A stretch of 64,000 nt of DNA, from positions 26,145 through 90,144 of the forward strand of contig CAVTOX010000023.1 in NCBI GenBank assembly GCA_963736425.1, given 5' to 3'. Numbering within the stretch: position 1 is the first letter of the stretch; the number at the start of each line of letters is the position of its first letter. This document shows positions 17,257-24,907 of this stretch, piece after piece. Both the position numbers and the translations under genes were made by a program. The notes beneath the pieces were generated by a model. The model was not told where the DNA came from. It did not search any database and saw only the letters and a list, made by a program, of their open reading frames with translations. Source of the stretch: Prado023 sp963736425. Its GTDB lineage: Bacteria; Actinomycetota; Actinomycetes; S36-B12; CAIYMF01.

Positions 17257-17370
17257 CAATGCAAATGGCCCCCGGCTGTTCCCGGGGGCCATTTGCATTG
17301 TGCCGGCTGCACGTCGGGAATCGGGAGGAGCGGCCGTCCTGCGGCCGCGACGGATCCCGGCACCTCCACA
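17243..17370 (+). repeat. 16-bp direct repeat of the tmRNA 3' end
   Basis: TCCCGGCACCTCCACA occurs at 17243-17258, inside the tmRNA T arm and acceptor, and again at 17355-17370, 112 bp further on. Duplication of an RNA-gene 3' end is the usual footprint of integrase-mediated insertion (attL/attR). The interval holds only the hairpin and about 50 bp of unassigned sequence, and no integrase is nearby. It may be a relic of a lost element. Confidence 0.6.
17255..17302 (+). terminator. 21-bp perfect hairpin at the tmRNA 3' end
   Basis: Arms at 17255-17275 and 17282-17302 are perfect complements over 21 bp, with a 6-base loop (CTGTTC). The left arm begins inside the last bases of the tmRNA acceptor. 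No T tract follows. It is the likely terminator and processing barrier for ssrA, and is unusually long and perfect. Confidence 0.8.
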
Positions 17371-17525
17371 TCTATGCCTGCCGGCGTGGGGCCCGTAGCA
17401 TCACGTCAGGCGCCGGGCGGATTCGTCCGACGCGCCCGAGTTGAGCTGGAGGTCCTCATGGCGAGCCCGGTCAGGCTTCGGTCAGGGCAGGAGGGCGCCG
17501 CGCTCGCGCGGGGCGCCAGGGCCTG

Positions 17526-18134
17526 ATGGGGACTGCCCGGCCGCCCGGCCCGAGCGGCGAGCTGCACCTCCGGTTGGCGCAGGTGCCGGCCGCCGACGCC
17601 TTGCTCTCGCACGACCCGTTCGCGCTTCTGACCGGCATGCTGCTCGACCAGCAGTTCCCCATGGAGCGCGCGTTCGCCGGTCCGCGGCTGCTCGCCGACC
17701 GACTGGGTGTCGACCGGCTCGACCCCGTCGCGGTCGCCGATCACGATCCGGAGGACTTCGTCGCCCTCGCTGCGGGACCGCCAGCCGTGCATCGATACCC
17801 CGCTGCGATGGCCCAGCGGATCCAGGCGCTGGCCCGGTACGTGGTCGTCGAGTACGCGGGGGACACCGCGAGGCTCTGGACTACGGCTCCCACTGGTGCC
17901 GAGCTGCTGCGCAGGCTCCGGGCCCTGCCGGGCTTCGGGGATCAGAAGGCCCGGATCTTCCTCGCACTCCTGGGCAAGCAGTGCGGGGTCCAGCCCGAGG
18001 GCTGGCGTGAGGCGGCAGGAGCCTATGGCGAGGTCGGGTCGCGCCGCTCGGTGGCTGACGTGGTCGACGCCTCGACGTTGTCCGAGGTCCGTGCGTACAA
18101 GGCGCAGCAGAAGGCAGCCGCCAAGAGGCCGTGA
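17526..18134 (+). CDS. HhH-GPD-type base-excision repair protein
   Basis: A 202-residue protein of the actinobacterial family annotated as HhH-GPD base-excision DNA repair protein. It has ALLTGMLLDQQFPMERAF near residues 32-50 and the helix-hairpin-helix-like LRALPGFGDQKARIFLALLGKQ near 130-150. It lacks the C-terminal four-Cys iron-sulfur cluster of EndoIII. The Asp usually placed after the HhH Lys is not clear, so glycosylase activity is assumed from the family. The 155 bp before it carry the tmRNA 3'-end duplicate and nothing else I recognise. It converges on the LacI gene. Confidence 0.78.
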   Translation: MGTARPPGPSGELHLRLAQVPAADALLSHDPFALLTGMLLDQQFPMERAFAGPRLLADRLGVDRLDPVAVADHDPEDFVALAAGPPAVHRYPAAMAQRIQALARYVVVEYAGDTARLWTTAPTGAELLRRLRALPGFGDQKARIFLALLGKQCGVQPEGWREAAGAYGEVGSRRSVADVVDASTLSEVRAYKAQQKAAAKRP

Positions 18135-18149
18135 CCGGGCTACCCGCGT

Positions 18150-19229
18150 TCACGGGGCCGGCGCGGCCGTGGTCTCCCGCACGACGAGGCGTGCGCTCAG
18201 GTGCGGGGAGCGGACGGGTCGTCCCGCCACCAGGTCCAGCGCGGCTCGGGCCGCGAGCCGGCCCTTCCCCTCGAGGTCCTGGGCCACGGTGGTCAGCGGC
18301 GGGCGGGTCCGGGCCGCCTCGTCGATGTCGTCGAAGCCCACCACGGACAGCTGCGCCGGTACGGCCAGGTCGAGGCGGTGAGCAGCTTCCAGCACGGCGA
18401 GGGCAAGGACGTCGGTGACGGCGAAGATCGCCGTGGGTCGTTCGTGGGTCGGCCGGTCGAGGAGGGCGCGTGCGGCCCGGATGCCCTCGGCCATGGTGTT
18501 CTCGGGGGTGTCGACGACCCGGACGTCGGCGTCGGGAACCGCACCGGCTGCGCGCGTGAACCCGGTGACCCGCTCCCGGATCCCGATGCGCACCGGAAAG
18601 ACCCGGTTGGTGATGTCGCCGGGGTCACGGCCGGGGAGCCCGACCACGCCCAGGCGGCGATGCCCGAGCCCGAGCAGGTGCTCGGCGACGAGCCCACCGG
18701 CCGCGGCGTTGTCGATGCCCAGGAAGGGCACCCCCGTCAGCCGCGGGTGGCCCACGGTGACCACCGGAAGTCGACGGTGCTGCACGGCATCGACCGCCTC
18801 GTCGTGGGCGTCCATCGAGCAGATGATGAAGGCGTCCACGAGTGCGCCCCTGACGACGGACACGACGTCGTCGGACTCCGAGGGCACGAGCAGCATCGCC
18901 TGGCCGGCCGTTCCGAGCTCGGCCGCCAGCCCGCGCATGAGCGCCACCATGCCGGGGTCGGTGAACGCGTAGGGCAGCCGCTCGGTCATCAGGACGCCGA
19001 TTGTCCCCGCTCGACGTCGTCGCAGTGAGCGGGCTGCCGGATCCGGACCCGGGTACCCCAGATCGGCTGCCACGGCGAGCACTCGCTCGCGGGTCGCGCC
19101 CGAGAGCTGGTCGGGGCGGTTGTAGGCGTTGGAGACCGTCATCCGGGAGACGCCGGCCGCCTCCGCCACCGTGTCGAGCGTCGGTCGGTCGGTGCCCAAA
19201 GCGGTGACCCCCTGGGGAGACGTTGTCAT
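18150..19229 (-). CDS. LacI-family transcriptional regulator
   Basis: A 359-residue repressor. The N-terminal helix-turn-helix is TLDTVAEAAGVSRMTVSNAYNR, and the hinge is PAARSLRRRRAGTIGVL. A periplasmic-binding-like effector domain follows, with FLGIDNAAAGGLVAEHLLGLGHRR, FAVTDVLALAVLEAA and SVVGFDDIDEAARTRPPLTT. The likely effector is a sugar or related small molecule. Two palindromes of LacI type lie between its start and that of the divergent PQ-loop gene, so it probably represses that gene and itself. The C-terminus runs to 15 bp from the convergent repair gene. Confidence 0.93.
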   Translation of the reverse strand: MTTSPQGVTALGTDRPTLDTVAEAAGVSRMTVSNAYNRPDQLSGATRERVLAVAADLGYPGPDPAARSLRRRRAGTIGVLMTERLPYAFTDPGMVALMRGLAAELGTAGQAMLLVPSESDDVVSVVRGALVDAFIICSMDAHDEAVDAVQHRRLPVVTVGHPRLTGVPFLGIDNAAAGGLVAEHLLGLGHRRLGVVGLPGRDPGDITNRVFPVRIGIRERVTGFTRAAGAVPDADVRVVDTPENTMAEGIRAARALLDRPTHERPTAIFAVTDVLALAVLEAAHRLDLAVPAQLSVVGFDDIDEAARTRPPLTTVAQDLEGKGRLAARAALDLVAGRPVRSPHLSARLVVRETTAAPAP

Positions 19230-19242
19230 TGTCGGCTGATGG

Positions 19243-19256
19243 CTGTATCGTTACAG
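19243..19256. promoter_or_regulatory. LacI-type operator O1
   Basis: CTGTATCGTTACAG is a 14-bp near-perfect palindrome with the central CG typical of LacI/GalR operators. It lies 13 bp from the regulator's start codon and differs from O2 at one position. Confidence 0.75.
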
Positions 19257-19257
19257 A

Positions 19258-19271
19258 CTGTATCGATACAG
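19258..19271. promoter_or_regulatory. LacI-type operator O2
   Basis: CTGTATCGATACAG is a perfect 14-bp palindrome, one base after O1 and 16 bases before the ATG of the PQ-loop gene. Centre-to-centre spacing to O1 is 15 bp, so two dimers could bind on nearby faces of the helix. Binding here would cover the leader and probably the start site of the rightward gene. Confidence 0.8.
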
Positions 19272-19287
19272 AACACGGATCGGATCA

Positions 19288-19941
19288 ATGGACACTCACA
19301 CCCTGGCACTCTCGCTGGCCTACCTCGGCGCCGCTATCGGCGTGGTCATGGTGATGCCGCAGATCGTGCGGATCGTGCGCCACCCGCACATGGGAGGTGT
19401 GTCGCCGTGGACCTGGTCGATGGTCGCGGTCTCCTCGACGCTCTGGCTCACGTACGGGGTTCGATCCGCCTCGATGCCCCAGATCCCTGGCAATGTCCTG
19501 CTCAGCTCAGGCGCAGTGGCGATCGTGCTGCTGGTCCCTGCAGCCTGGAGCCGTCGGCGTCGTGCGGGCTCGCTGGCCGCCGCGGCCGTCGTGCTGCTCC
19601 TGGCCTCGACTCAACTGGCACCGGAGCAGGTCGGATTCCTCGCGTTCAGCATCAGCCTGTTCGGGATGTGGCCGCAGGTGTACGAGACGGTCTGGGCCCG
19701 CCGCGGGCTGGGACCGTCAGCGATCTCGTTGACATCCAACGCCCTGAAGATCGGTGCCCAGATCTGCTGGCTGAGCTTCGCGGTCCTGACCACCGACCTG
19801 CCGGTGCTGGCTGGTGCGGTGATGGCGCTGTCCACCAACGCCCTGATCTCCTCGGTGGAACTCGGGCGTCGTCGCGGCGCACGCGCGCCGTCGACACTCG
19901 TCCCCGCAGCCGAGCCCATGTCAGTGGGGGCGTTGGCCTGA
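19288..19941 (+). CDS. Two-repeat PQ-loop (SWEET-like) membrane protein
   Basis: A 217-residue polytopic membrane protein with two PQ-loop repeats: MVMPQIVRIVRHPHMGG (Pro24-Gln25) and FGMWPQVYETVWARRGLG (Pro129-Gln130). Each is followed by helices, for about seven segments in total. PQ-loop/SWEET proteins move sugars or other small solutes by facilitated diffusion. Bacterial SemiSWEETs usually carry one repeat of about 90 residues, so the doubled form resembles full-length transporters. Divergence from a LacI repressor, with tandem operators overlapping the leader, suggests induction by a carbohydrate. There is no strong ribosome site (GGATCGGATCA). The substrate cannot be told from sequence. 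Confidence 0.82.
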   Translation: MDTHTLALSLAYLGAAIGVVMVMPQIVRIVRHPHMGGVSPWTWSMVAVSSTLWLTYGVRSASMPQIPGNVLLSSGAVAIVLLVPAAWSRRRRAGSLAAAAVVLLLASTQLAPEQVGFLAFSISLFGMWPQVYETVWARRGLGPSAISLTSNALKIGAQICWLSFAVLTTDLPVLAGAVMALSTNALISSVELGRRRGARAPSTLVPAAEPMSVGALA

Positions 19942-19951
19942 GCCCCTGGCC

Positions 19952-20467
19952 TCAGGTGGGCGAGACCTGCACGTCCGGCTCGCCGGTCGAGGTCGCGATG
20001 TCCGTCGTGGCCTGTTCGAGCAGCTGGTCGGCCAGATGGCGAAGCGCCCGGGCCACTGCCACCTCGTCGCCGATCCGCGGTTGTGGAGGGTCCTGCGCAC
20101 GCCGATGGCTGATTCCGGTCGCACGGATCCCCTCCAGCGGGTCGGCAACGAGCACCGCCCGTGCAGTCGTGTCGTCGCCCTCGAAGAGCGAGATGCGCAC
20201 GGTCCACTGGTGGGCCGTCAGCGGGGTGACGGCCGTATCCGACTCGGACACCTCCGGGGGCTCGTGGGGTGCGTCCTCACCGGCATTCTGCACGCGCAGG
20301 ACCGAGCCGGGGCCGGGATACAGCAGTCCTGTGTGCCCGTCGCTCCAGCGCACCAGATAGGGAGGAGCGCCGTCGGCACCCCGCACCTCGAGGACCTCTC
20401 CGTCCCGCGTCGGGCGGTCCACCTGCTCGCCAGCCATGACGATCCGATCGCCCACCGATGCCTTCAT
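19952..20467 (-). CDS. DUF1918-DUF1876 protein
   Basis: A 171-residue soluble protein with two actinobacterial domains. DUF1918 (residues about 1-60: KASVGDRIVMAGEQV, GEVLEVRGADGAPPYLVRWSDGH) is an SH3-like barrel. The C-terminal DUF1876 (about 85-160) has WTVRISLFEGDDTTARAVL and RIGDEVAVARALRHLADQLL, a small alpha-beta fold resembling double-stranded-RNA-binding shapes. Both are of unknown function. GGAGGT precedes ATG 20467 by 6 bases, and the longer frame to 20503 is rejected. It diverges from the first lysozyme-like gene, sharing about 200 bp of upstream DNA. Confidence 0.85.
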   Translation of the reverse strand: MKASVGDRIVMAGEQVDRPTRDGEVLEVRGADGAPPYLVRWSDGHTGLLYPGPGSVLRVQNAGEDAPHEPPEVSESDTAVTPLTAHQWTVRISLFEGDDTTARAVLVADPLEGIRATGISHRRAQDPPQPRIGDEVAVARALRHLADQLLEQATTDIATSTGEPDVQVSPT

Positions 20468-20598
20468 CGCGCCACCTCCAGGGGTTCGTCTGTGCACCTC
20501 CACTCTGCTCCTCCGCAGGGTCCCGACGGAAGCCCGGAGCGGGGCCGGGCGACCCCACCTTGGCCCTCAGGAGCCGCCCGGTACGCGGCCCGACCTAC

Positions 20599-20614
20599 TG
20601 TGACACCTCCCACA
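20599..20614. promoter_or_regulatory. CRP-type site upstream of first lysozyme-like gene
   Basis: TGTGACACCTCCCACA fits TGTGA-N6-TCACA with one mismatch (C for the first T of the right half). It lies 50 bp before ATG 20664. It is the same class of site as the perfect one at 21222. Confidence 0.5.
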
Positions 20615-20663
20615 CCGGGGTGTCTGGCAGTTTCCCAGTGCCATATGAGGGAACAAGTGGGTG

Positions 20664-21176
20664 ATGAAGCCCTCGATGAGAAGCCCGTTGAGCACCTCCC
20701 CTGCCCGCATGATCGGCGCCCTCGCACTGGCCGCGACCATGGGATCGGCTGCCCTGATCGGTCCAGCTCCGGCAGCGACCGCCGTACCCGCCACGACGGC
20801 TGTGCAGGCCAAGTCCGCCGCCACCTCGGCGCCGGCCGGGGAGCGCAACACCAAGGTGTCGCGCAGCATGACCGGGATCCGGGCCTCGGCCTACGTGGGC
20901 AGGTACTACCGCTCGGCACACGAGGGCACGCGCAAGTGCATCGTCCGCAAGGAGTCCCACGGCAACTACAGGATCGTCTCGAGCGGCGGGAGCTACCGCG
21001 GCGCCTACCAGTTCAACGCCCACCTGGCCCGCGCGACGGCCAAGAGGATGGGTCGCTCCGACCTGGTCAACAAGCCCTTCAACCACTGGAGCCGCTTCGA
21101 CCAGGACAAGGCGTTCTGGACCGTCTGGAACCACGGGAAGGGCCGGGGCAACTGGCCGACCGCCCGCGGCTGCTGA
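20664..21176 (+). CDS. Secreted lysozyme-like (transglycosylase/Rpf-type) protein, copy 1
   Basis: A 170-residue exported protein. The signal sequence MIGALALAATMGSAALIG is followed by an Ala/Thr/Pro-rich linker and a C-terminal domain from about residue 65. The domain has CIVRKESHGNYRIVSSGGSY, RGAYQFNAHLARATAKRMG and FDQDKAFWTVWNHGKG. The CxxxxEShGNY...GAYQF pattern is that of transglycosylase-like domains of resuscitation-promoting factors, with the Glu as probable acid catalyst. It is expected to cleave peptidoglycan glycan strands outside the cell. Two Cys flank the domain. A closely similar gene follows 285 bp downstream. An in-frame GTG at 20661 is an alternative start. Confidence 0.85.
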   Translation: MKPSMRSPLSTSPARMIGALALAATMGSAALIGPAPAATAVPATTAVQAKSAATSAPAGERNTKVSRSMTGIRASAYVGRYYRSAHEGTRKCIVRKESHGNYRIVSSGGSYRGAYQFNAHLARATAKRMGRSDLVNKPFNHWSRFDQDKAFWTVWNHGKGRGNWPTARGC

Positions 21177-21221
21177 CCGCCGGGAACCCGACGGAACGTG
21201 CGCGAACCCCAACAAATCGCC

Positions 21222-21237
21222 TGTGACGTTCCTCACA
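21222..21237. promoter_or_regulatory. Perfect CRP-type site upstream of second lysozyme-like gene
   Basis: TGTGACGTTCCTCACA matches TGTGA-N6-TCACA exactly, the consensus of CRP/Cmr (Rv3676-type) regulators. It lies 225 bp before ATG 21462 and about 20 bp upstream of a possible promoter (TTCCGT at 21256 region, CAACACT about 17 bases later). Confidence 0.65.
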
Positions 21238-21461
21238 GACATGGCTTCGCATTTCCGTCCTGTGCCTCGATCTGGCAACACTGGTGCCAGCCCCGACGGG
21301 ACGCAGCCGGCGTCCTGGGGCGCTCAGCAGCCCGCGGCGTGCCGCGGGAGCCGCCCGTCAAGGGTGGTGCGAGTCGCGCGGGAGACACGAACCTGCGTCT
21401 GACGTCGAGCCTGCTGTGACGCGCGTCGGCCCACGGTGACCGGCCCGGACCAGGAAGTTCT
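21238..21461 (+). other. Long 5' leader of the second lysozyme-like gene
   Basis: About 220 bp without a gene between the CRP-type site and the ATG of copy 2. It contains GC-rich inverted repeats (for example CCCGCGGCG-TGCCGCGGG near 21325-21350). Position and length recall the leaders of mycobacterial and streptomycete rpf genes that hold a c-di-AMP riboswitch, but I could not match the conserved ydaO core. Treated as an unidentified leader. Confidence 0.3.
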
Positions 21462-21953
21462 ATGCCTGCAGCACTGTCGCGATTGACCGGAGTTGTTGCC
21501 GCCGCCGCCACCGCCGGGGCACTGGTCCTGATCGGACCCGTCTCCCCGGCATCAGCCGGCACGGTCGCAGCGGCCCCCACCCCGGCTGCGGCGGCCAGCG
21601 CTGTGCGCGCCGGCGAGCGCAACCCCAGGGTGTCGCGCAGCCTCAGCGGCGTGCGCGCCTCGGCCTACATCGGCAAGTACTACAGCGCCCGCTCCGAGGG
21701 CACGCGGCGATGCATCGTGCGCCGCGAGTCCGGAGGCAACTACCGGATCTCCTCGCCTGGCGGGCGCTACCAGGGTGCCTACCAGTTCAACGCTGGGCTG
21801 GCGCGTGCCACGGCCTACAAGATGGGCCGTCGTGACCTGGCCGGCAAGCCGATCAGGACGTGGAGCCGGTTCGACCAGGACAAGGCGTTCTGGGTCGTGT
21901 GGAACCACGGCCGTGGCGCCGGCCACTGGGGTGGCACCCGGCACCGCTGCTGA
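21462..21953 (+). CDS. Secreted lysozyme-like (transglycosylase/Rpf-type) protein, copy 2
   Basis: A 163-residue paralogue of the preceding gene. The signal peptide (LTGVVAAAATAGALVLIG...ASAG) and Ala/Pro linker are followed by the same domain: CIVRRESGGNYRISSPGGRY, QGAYQFNAGLARATAYKMG and FDQDKAFWVVWNHGRGAG. The ERNPRVSRSLSGVRASAY linker is also shared with copy 1, so the two arose by tandem duplication. The predicted catalytic Glu is kept in both. AGGAAG precedes ATG by about 4 bases. The two copies may differ in control, since only this one has the long leader. Confidence 0.87.
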   Translation: MPAALSRLTGVVAAAATAGALVLIGPVSPASAGTVAAAPTPAAAASAVRAGERNPRVSRSLSGVRASAYIGKYYSARSEGTRRCIVRRESGGNYRISSPGGRYQGAYQFNAGLARATAYKMGRRDLAGKPIRTWSRFDQDKAFWVVWNHGRGAGHWGGTRHRC

Positions 21954-21981
21954 CCGGGGCGACACCTGCGAGGATCGAGGA

Positions 21982-22332
21982 ATGCTCGATGTGCCGCTCG
22001 ATCGGTTCGAGGAGCTCGTCTCCGAGGCCCTGGACGCGATCCCGGACGACCTTGCCCGACTCGTCTCCAACTGCGTGGTCCTCGTCGAGGACGACGTGCC
22101 GCCCGGAACCCGTAGCCTGCTCGGGCTGTACGTCGGCACGCCACTGACGCAGCGCGGTGAGTGGTACAGCGGAGTCCTTCCGGACCGGATCACCATCTAC
22201 CGGCTGCCGATCCTGAGCATGTGCCGCAACGACCAGGACGTGGTCGCACAGGTGCGGATCACGGTGATCCACGAGGTCGCGCACCACTTCGGCATCGCCG
22301 AGGAACGCCTGCACGAGCTCGGCTGGGGCTGA
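21982..22332 (+). CDS. Small zincin-type metallopeptidase family protein
   Basis: A 116-residue protein whose C-terminal VRITVIHEVAHHFGIAEERLHELG carries an HExxH motif (HEVAH) followed by His and Glu, the minimal zincin metal site. The N-terminus LDRFEELVSEALDAIPDDLARLVSN matches the actinobacterial metallopeptidase-family (DUF1025-like) proteins. There is no signal peptide, and the substrate is unknown. AGGATCGAGG precedes ATG 21982. It follows copy 2 of the lysozyme-like gene by 28 bp, so cotranscription is possible. Confidence 0.85.
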   Translation: MLDVPLDRFEELVSEALDAIPDDLARLVSNCVVLVEDDVPPGTRSLLGLYVGTPLTQRGEWYSGVLPDRITIYRLPILSMCRNDQDVVAQVRITVIHEVAHHFGIAEERLHELGWG

Positions 22333-22402
22333 CTGGGCGCTCGCCGGGCGCGTGGAGCCCTGGCCTCCCTAGGCTGGGGCCACGCCGCTCTGGGAGGTTC
22401 GC

Positions 22403-24623
22403 ATGGCCCTGATCGAAGAACGCCGCAAGGCCGTGGCCGTCCTGACCTCCGGGGGTGACTCCCAGGGGATGAACGCGACAGTCCGGGCCGTGGTCCGCAC
22501 CGCGATCGCCAACGGGGCTGATGCCTACGCCGTCTACGAGGGCCTGCAGGGGCTCGTCGATGGCGGCGACCGGATCCAGCACTTCGACTGGAACTCGGTC
22601 GGCTCGATCATGCACCTCGGCGGGACGGTCATCGGGACGGCCCGCTCGGCGGACTTCCGTGAGCGCCAGGGTCGGCTGCGGGCCGCCCGGAACCTCGTCG
22701 AGCGCGGGATCGACCGGCTCGTCGTGGTCGGCGGCGACGGATCCCTGACGGGCACCGACATCTTCCGCTCCGAGTGGTCCGGGCTCCTCGACGAGCTGGA
22801 GACCACAGGCGAGATCAGTGCCGAGCAGGCGCAGACGCATCGGCAGCTGATCATCGCGGGAGCTGTCGGCTCGATCGACAACGACATGGTCGGCACCGAC
22901 AAGACCATCGGCGCCGACACCGCCATGCACCGCATCATCGAGGCCATCGACGCGCTGTCCTCGACCGCGTCGAGCCACCAGCGCTCCTTCGTCGTCGAGG
23001 TGATGGGCCGTCATTGCGGGTACCTCGCCGTGATGTGTGCGATCGCCGGCGGGGCGGACTACGTCCTGATCCCCGAGGTCCGGCCGGGCCCCGGGTGGGA
23101 GGACGCGCTGGTCGCGCGGCTCTCGGCGGGCCGAGCCGCGGGCCGCCGGGACAACCTGGTGATCGTGGCCGAGGGGGTGTCCGATGAGGCCGGCGCGCCG
23201 GTCACGTCCCAGATGGTTGCCGACCTGATCACCGAGCGGCTCGGCGAGGACACCCGCGTGACGATCCTCGGGCACGTGCAGCGCGGTGGAGCACCCACCG
23301 CCTACGACCGCTGGATGCCCACCCTCATGGGGCACGCGGCGGCCCTGGAGGTCCTCGGCGCCGACGCCGACCACGTCTCGCAGCTGATCGGGATCCACAA
23401 CAACCGCGTCTCCCGGATGCCGCTCATGGAGGCCGTCGCCGCGACCCAGGCGATCCCGCGGATGATCGAGGCGGGGGACTACGCGGGCGCGATGGCTGCC
23501 CGTGGTGACTCGTTCACCGCGATGTTGCGCGTCTTCGACGGGATCGCCCAGCCCGAGCCGATGTTCCCGGGACAGGGCACGCGGATCGCCATCGTGCACG
23601 CCGGGGGCCTTGCGCCGGGGATGAACGCCGCTGTCCGGGCGGCTGTCCGGTTCGGGATCTCGCGCGGACATGCCATGGCAGGCATCCGGGGAGGCTTCCC
23701 CGGACTGCTCAACGACCAGGTCGAGGATCTCGACTGGGCCGCCGTCGAGGGCCTGGCCAGCCTTGGTGGAGCCGAATTGGGGACCAGCCGGATGACACCG
23801 GACGGCGAGGACTACGCCGCCGTGGGGGAGGCCATCCAGCGCAACAGGATCGACGGCCTGCTGGTCATCGGCGGCCATCGCGCCTACGAGGCGATGTGGC
23901 GCCTGCGGGAGCACCGGGGCGACCATCCCGGGCTTCGGATCCCGGCGATCTGCCTGCCCGCGACGATCGACAACAACCTGCCTGGCTGGGAGATGACGAT
24001 CGGGGCGGACACGGCGTTGAACGCGATCGTCTCGGCCGTCGACATCCTCAAGCAGTCCGCGAGCGCCTCGCACCGAGCGTTCGTCGTGGAGACGATGGGA
24101 CGCAAGTGCGGGTTCCTGGCCGCCCTCGCGGCGCTCTCGGTCGGTGCCGAGGAGGTCTACCTCAACGAGGACCCGCCCACGCTGGCCCGGCTCAACCAGG
24201 ACGTCGCGCAGATGGTGGAGGGCTTCCGGACGGGCCGCAGCTTCCATCTGTCGATCCGCAACGAGGAGGCGAGCGCCGGCTACACCACAGCAGTTCCTGT
24301 GCCAGCTCTTCGCCGAGGAGTCCGACGGGCTGTTCGACGTCCGGCCCATGGTCCTCGGGCACCTGCAGCAGGGCGGCAACCCGACGCCCTTCGACCGCGT
24401 CCACGCCGCACGCCTGGCCGCCCACTGCATCGACTGGCTGACCGGCCGGATGCTCGCGGGCCGGATCGACTGGCACTACGCCACCCTGGTCGACGGCAAG
24501 ATGGGCTCGGCCCGCCTCGTGCGGATCTCGGAGGTGTACGACATCGAGAACCGCCGCCCCAAGGAGCAGTGGTGGACCGAGATGCTCCCTGTCATGGACG
24601 AGCTCGCTCGGGGGCCACGATGA
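22403..24623 (+). CDS. pfkA: Tandem-domain, animal-type 6-phosphofructokinase, one frameshift
   Basis: About 739 residues made of two phosphofructokinase domains in series. The N-half keeps TSGGDSQGMNATVR, GGDGSLTGTDIFRSEW, GSIDNDMVGTDKTIGADTA with catalytic Asp, EVMGRHCGYLAV and ILGHVQRGGAP. The C-half has IVHAGGLAPGMNAAVR, GGHRAYEAM, PATIDNNLPGWEMTIGAD, ETMGRKCGFLAAL and VLGHLQQGGNPTPFDR. Spacing and wording follow animal and fungal ATP-PFK, not the single-domain bacterial type, so the C-half may be regulatory. One extra base near 24289 breaks the frame (GYTT then QFLCQLFAEESDG); removing it restores the gene to TGA 24621-24623. GGGAGG lies 5 bases before ATG 22403. The stop overlaps the next ATG. 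It phosphorylates fructose-6-phosphate in glycolysis. Confidence 0.9.
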
Positions 24624-24907
24624 TCGTGGAGACCGCCACCATCTCGGTGGAGCCCGGCCGGGAGGACGAGTTCCTCGCGGCACTGGCGCAGGCCAAGGAG
24701 GTCCTGTCCCAAGCCCACGGGTGGCATGACATCACCGTCCACCGTGGCATCGAGCGCCCGTCGGTCTTCCTGCTGGCCATCACGTGGCAGACCCTCGAGG
24801 ACCACACTGAGGGATTCCGCGGCAGCGAGCTGTTCGGGCAGTGGCGCGCCCTCATCGGCCCGTTCTTCGCCGACCCACCGCAGGTCGAGCACTGGACCAT
24901 CCTGTGA
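24620..24907 (+). CDS. Antibiotic-biosynthesis-monooxygenase-like (ABM) protein
   Basis: A 95-residue single ferredoxin-like domain: VETATISVEPGREDEFLAALAQAK, an internal HGWHDITVHRGIERPSVFLLAITWQTLEDH, and a C-terminal FRGSELFGQWRALIGPFFADPP. The pattern is that of ABM/quinol-monooxygenase-type small proteins; the actual reaction is unknown. ATG 24620 overlaps the PFK stop (ATGA) and its own stop overlaps the GTG of the amidase, so pfk-ABM-amidase form one translationally coupled operon. Confidence 0.8.
   Translation: MIVETATISVEPGREDEFLAALAQAKEVLSQAHGWHDITVHRGIERPSVFLLAITWQTLEDHTEGFRGSELFGQWRALIGPFFADPPQVEHWTIL

Noticed and set aside
17257..17525. Integrative element at the tmRNA
   Set aside because: Only a 16-bp duplicate is present; no integrase or cargo genes exist in the interval or nearby.
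21238..21461. c-di-AMP (ydaO) riboswitch
   Set aside because: I could not find the conserved core or the 3' GACAGCTAAC-like element, so I list only an unidentified leader.
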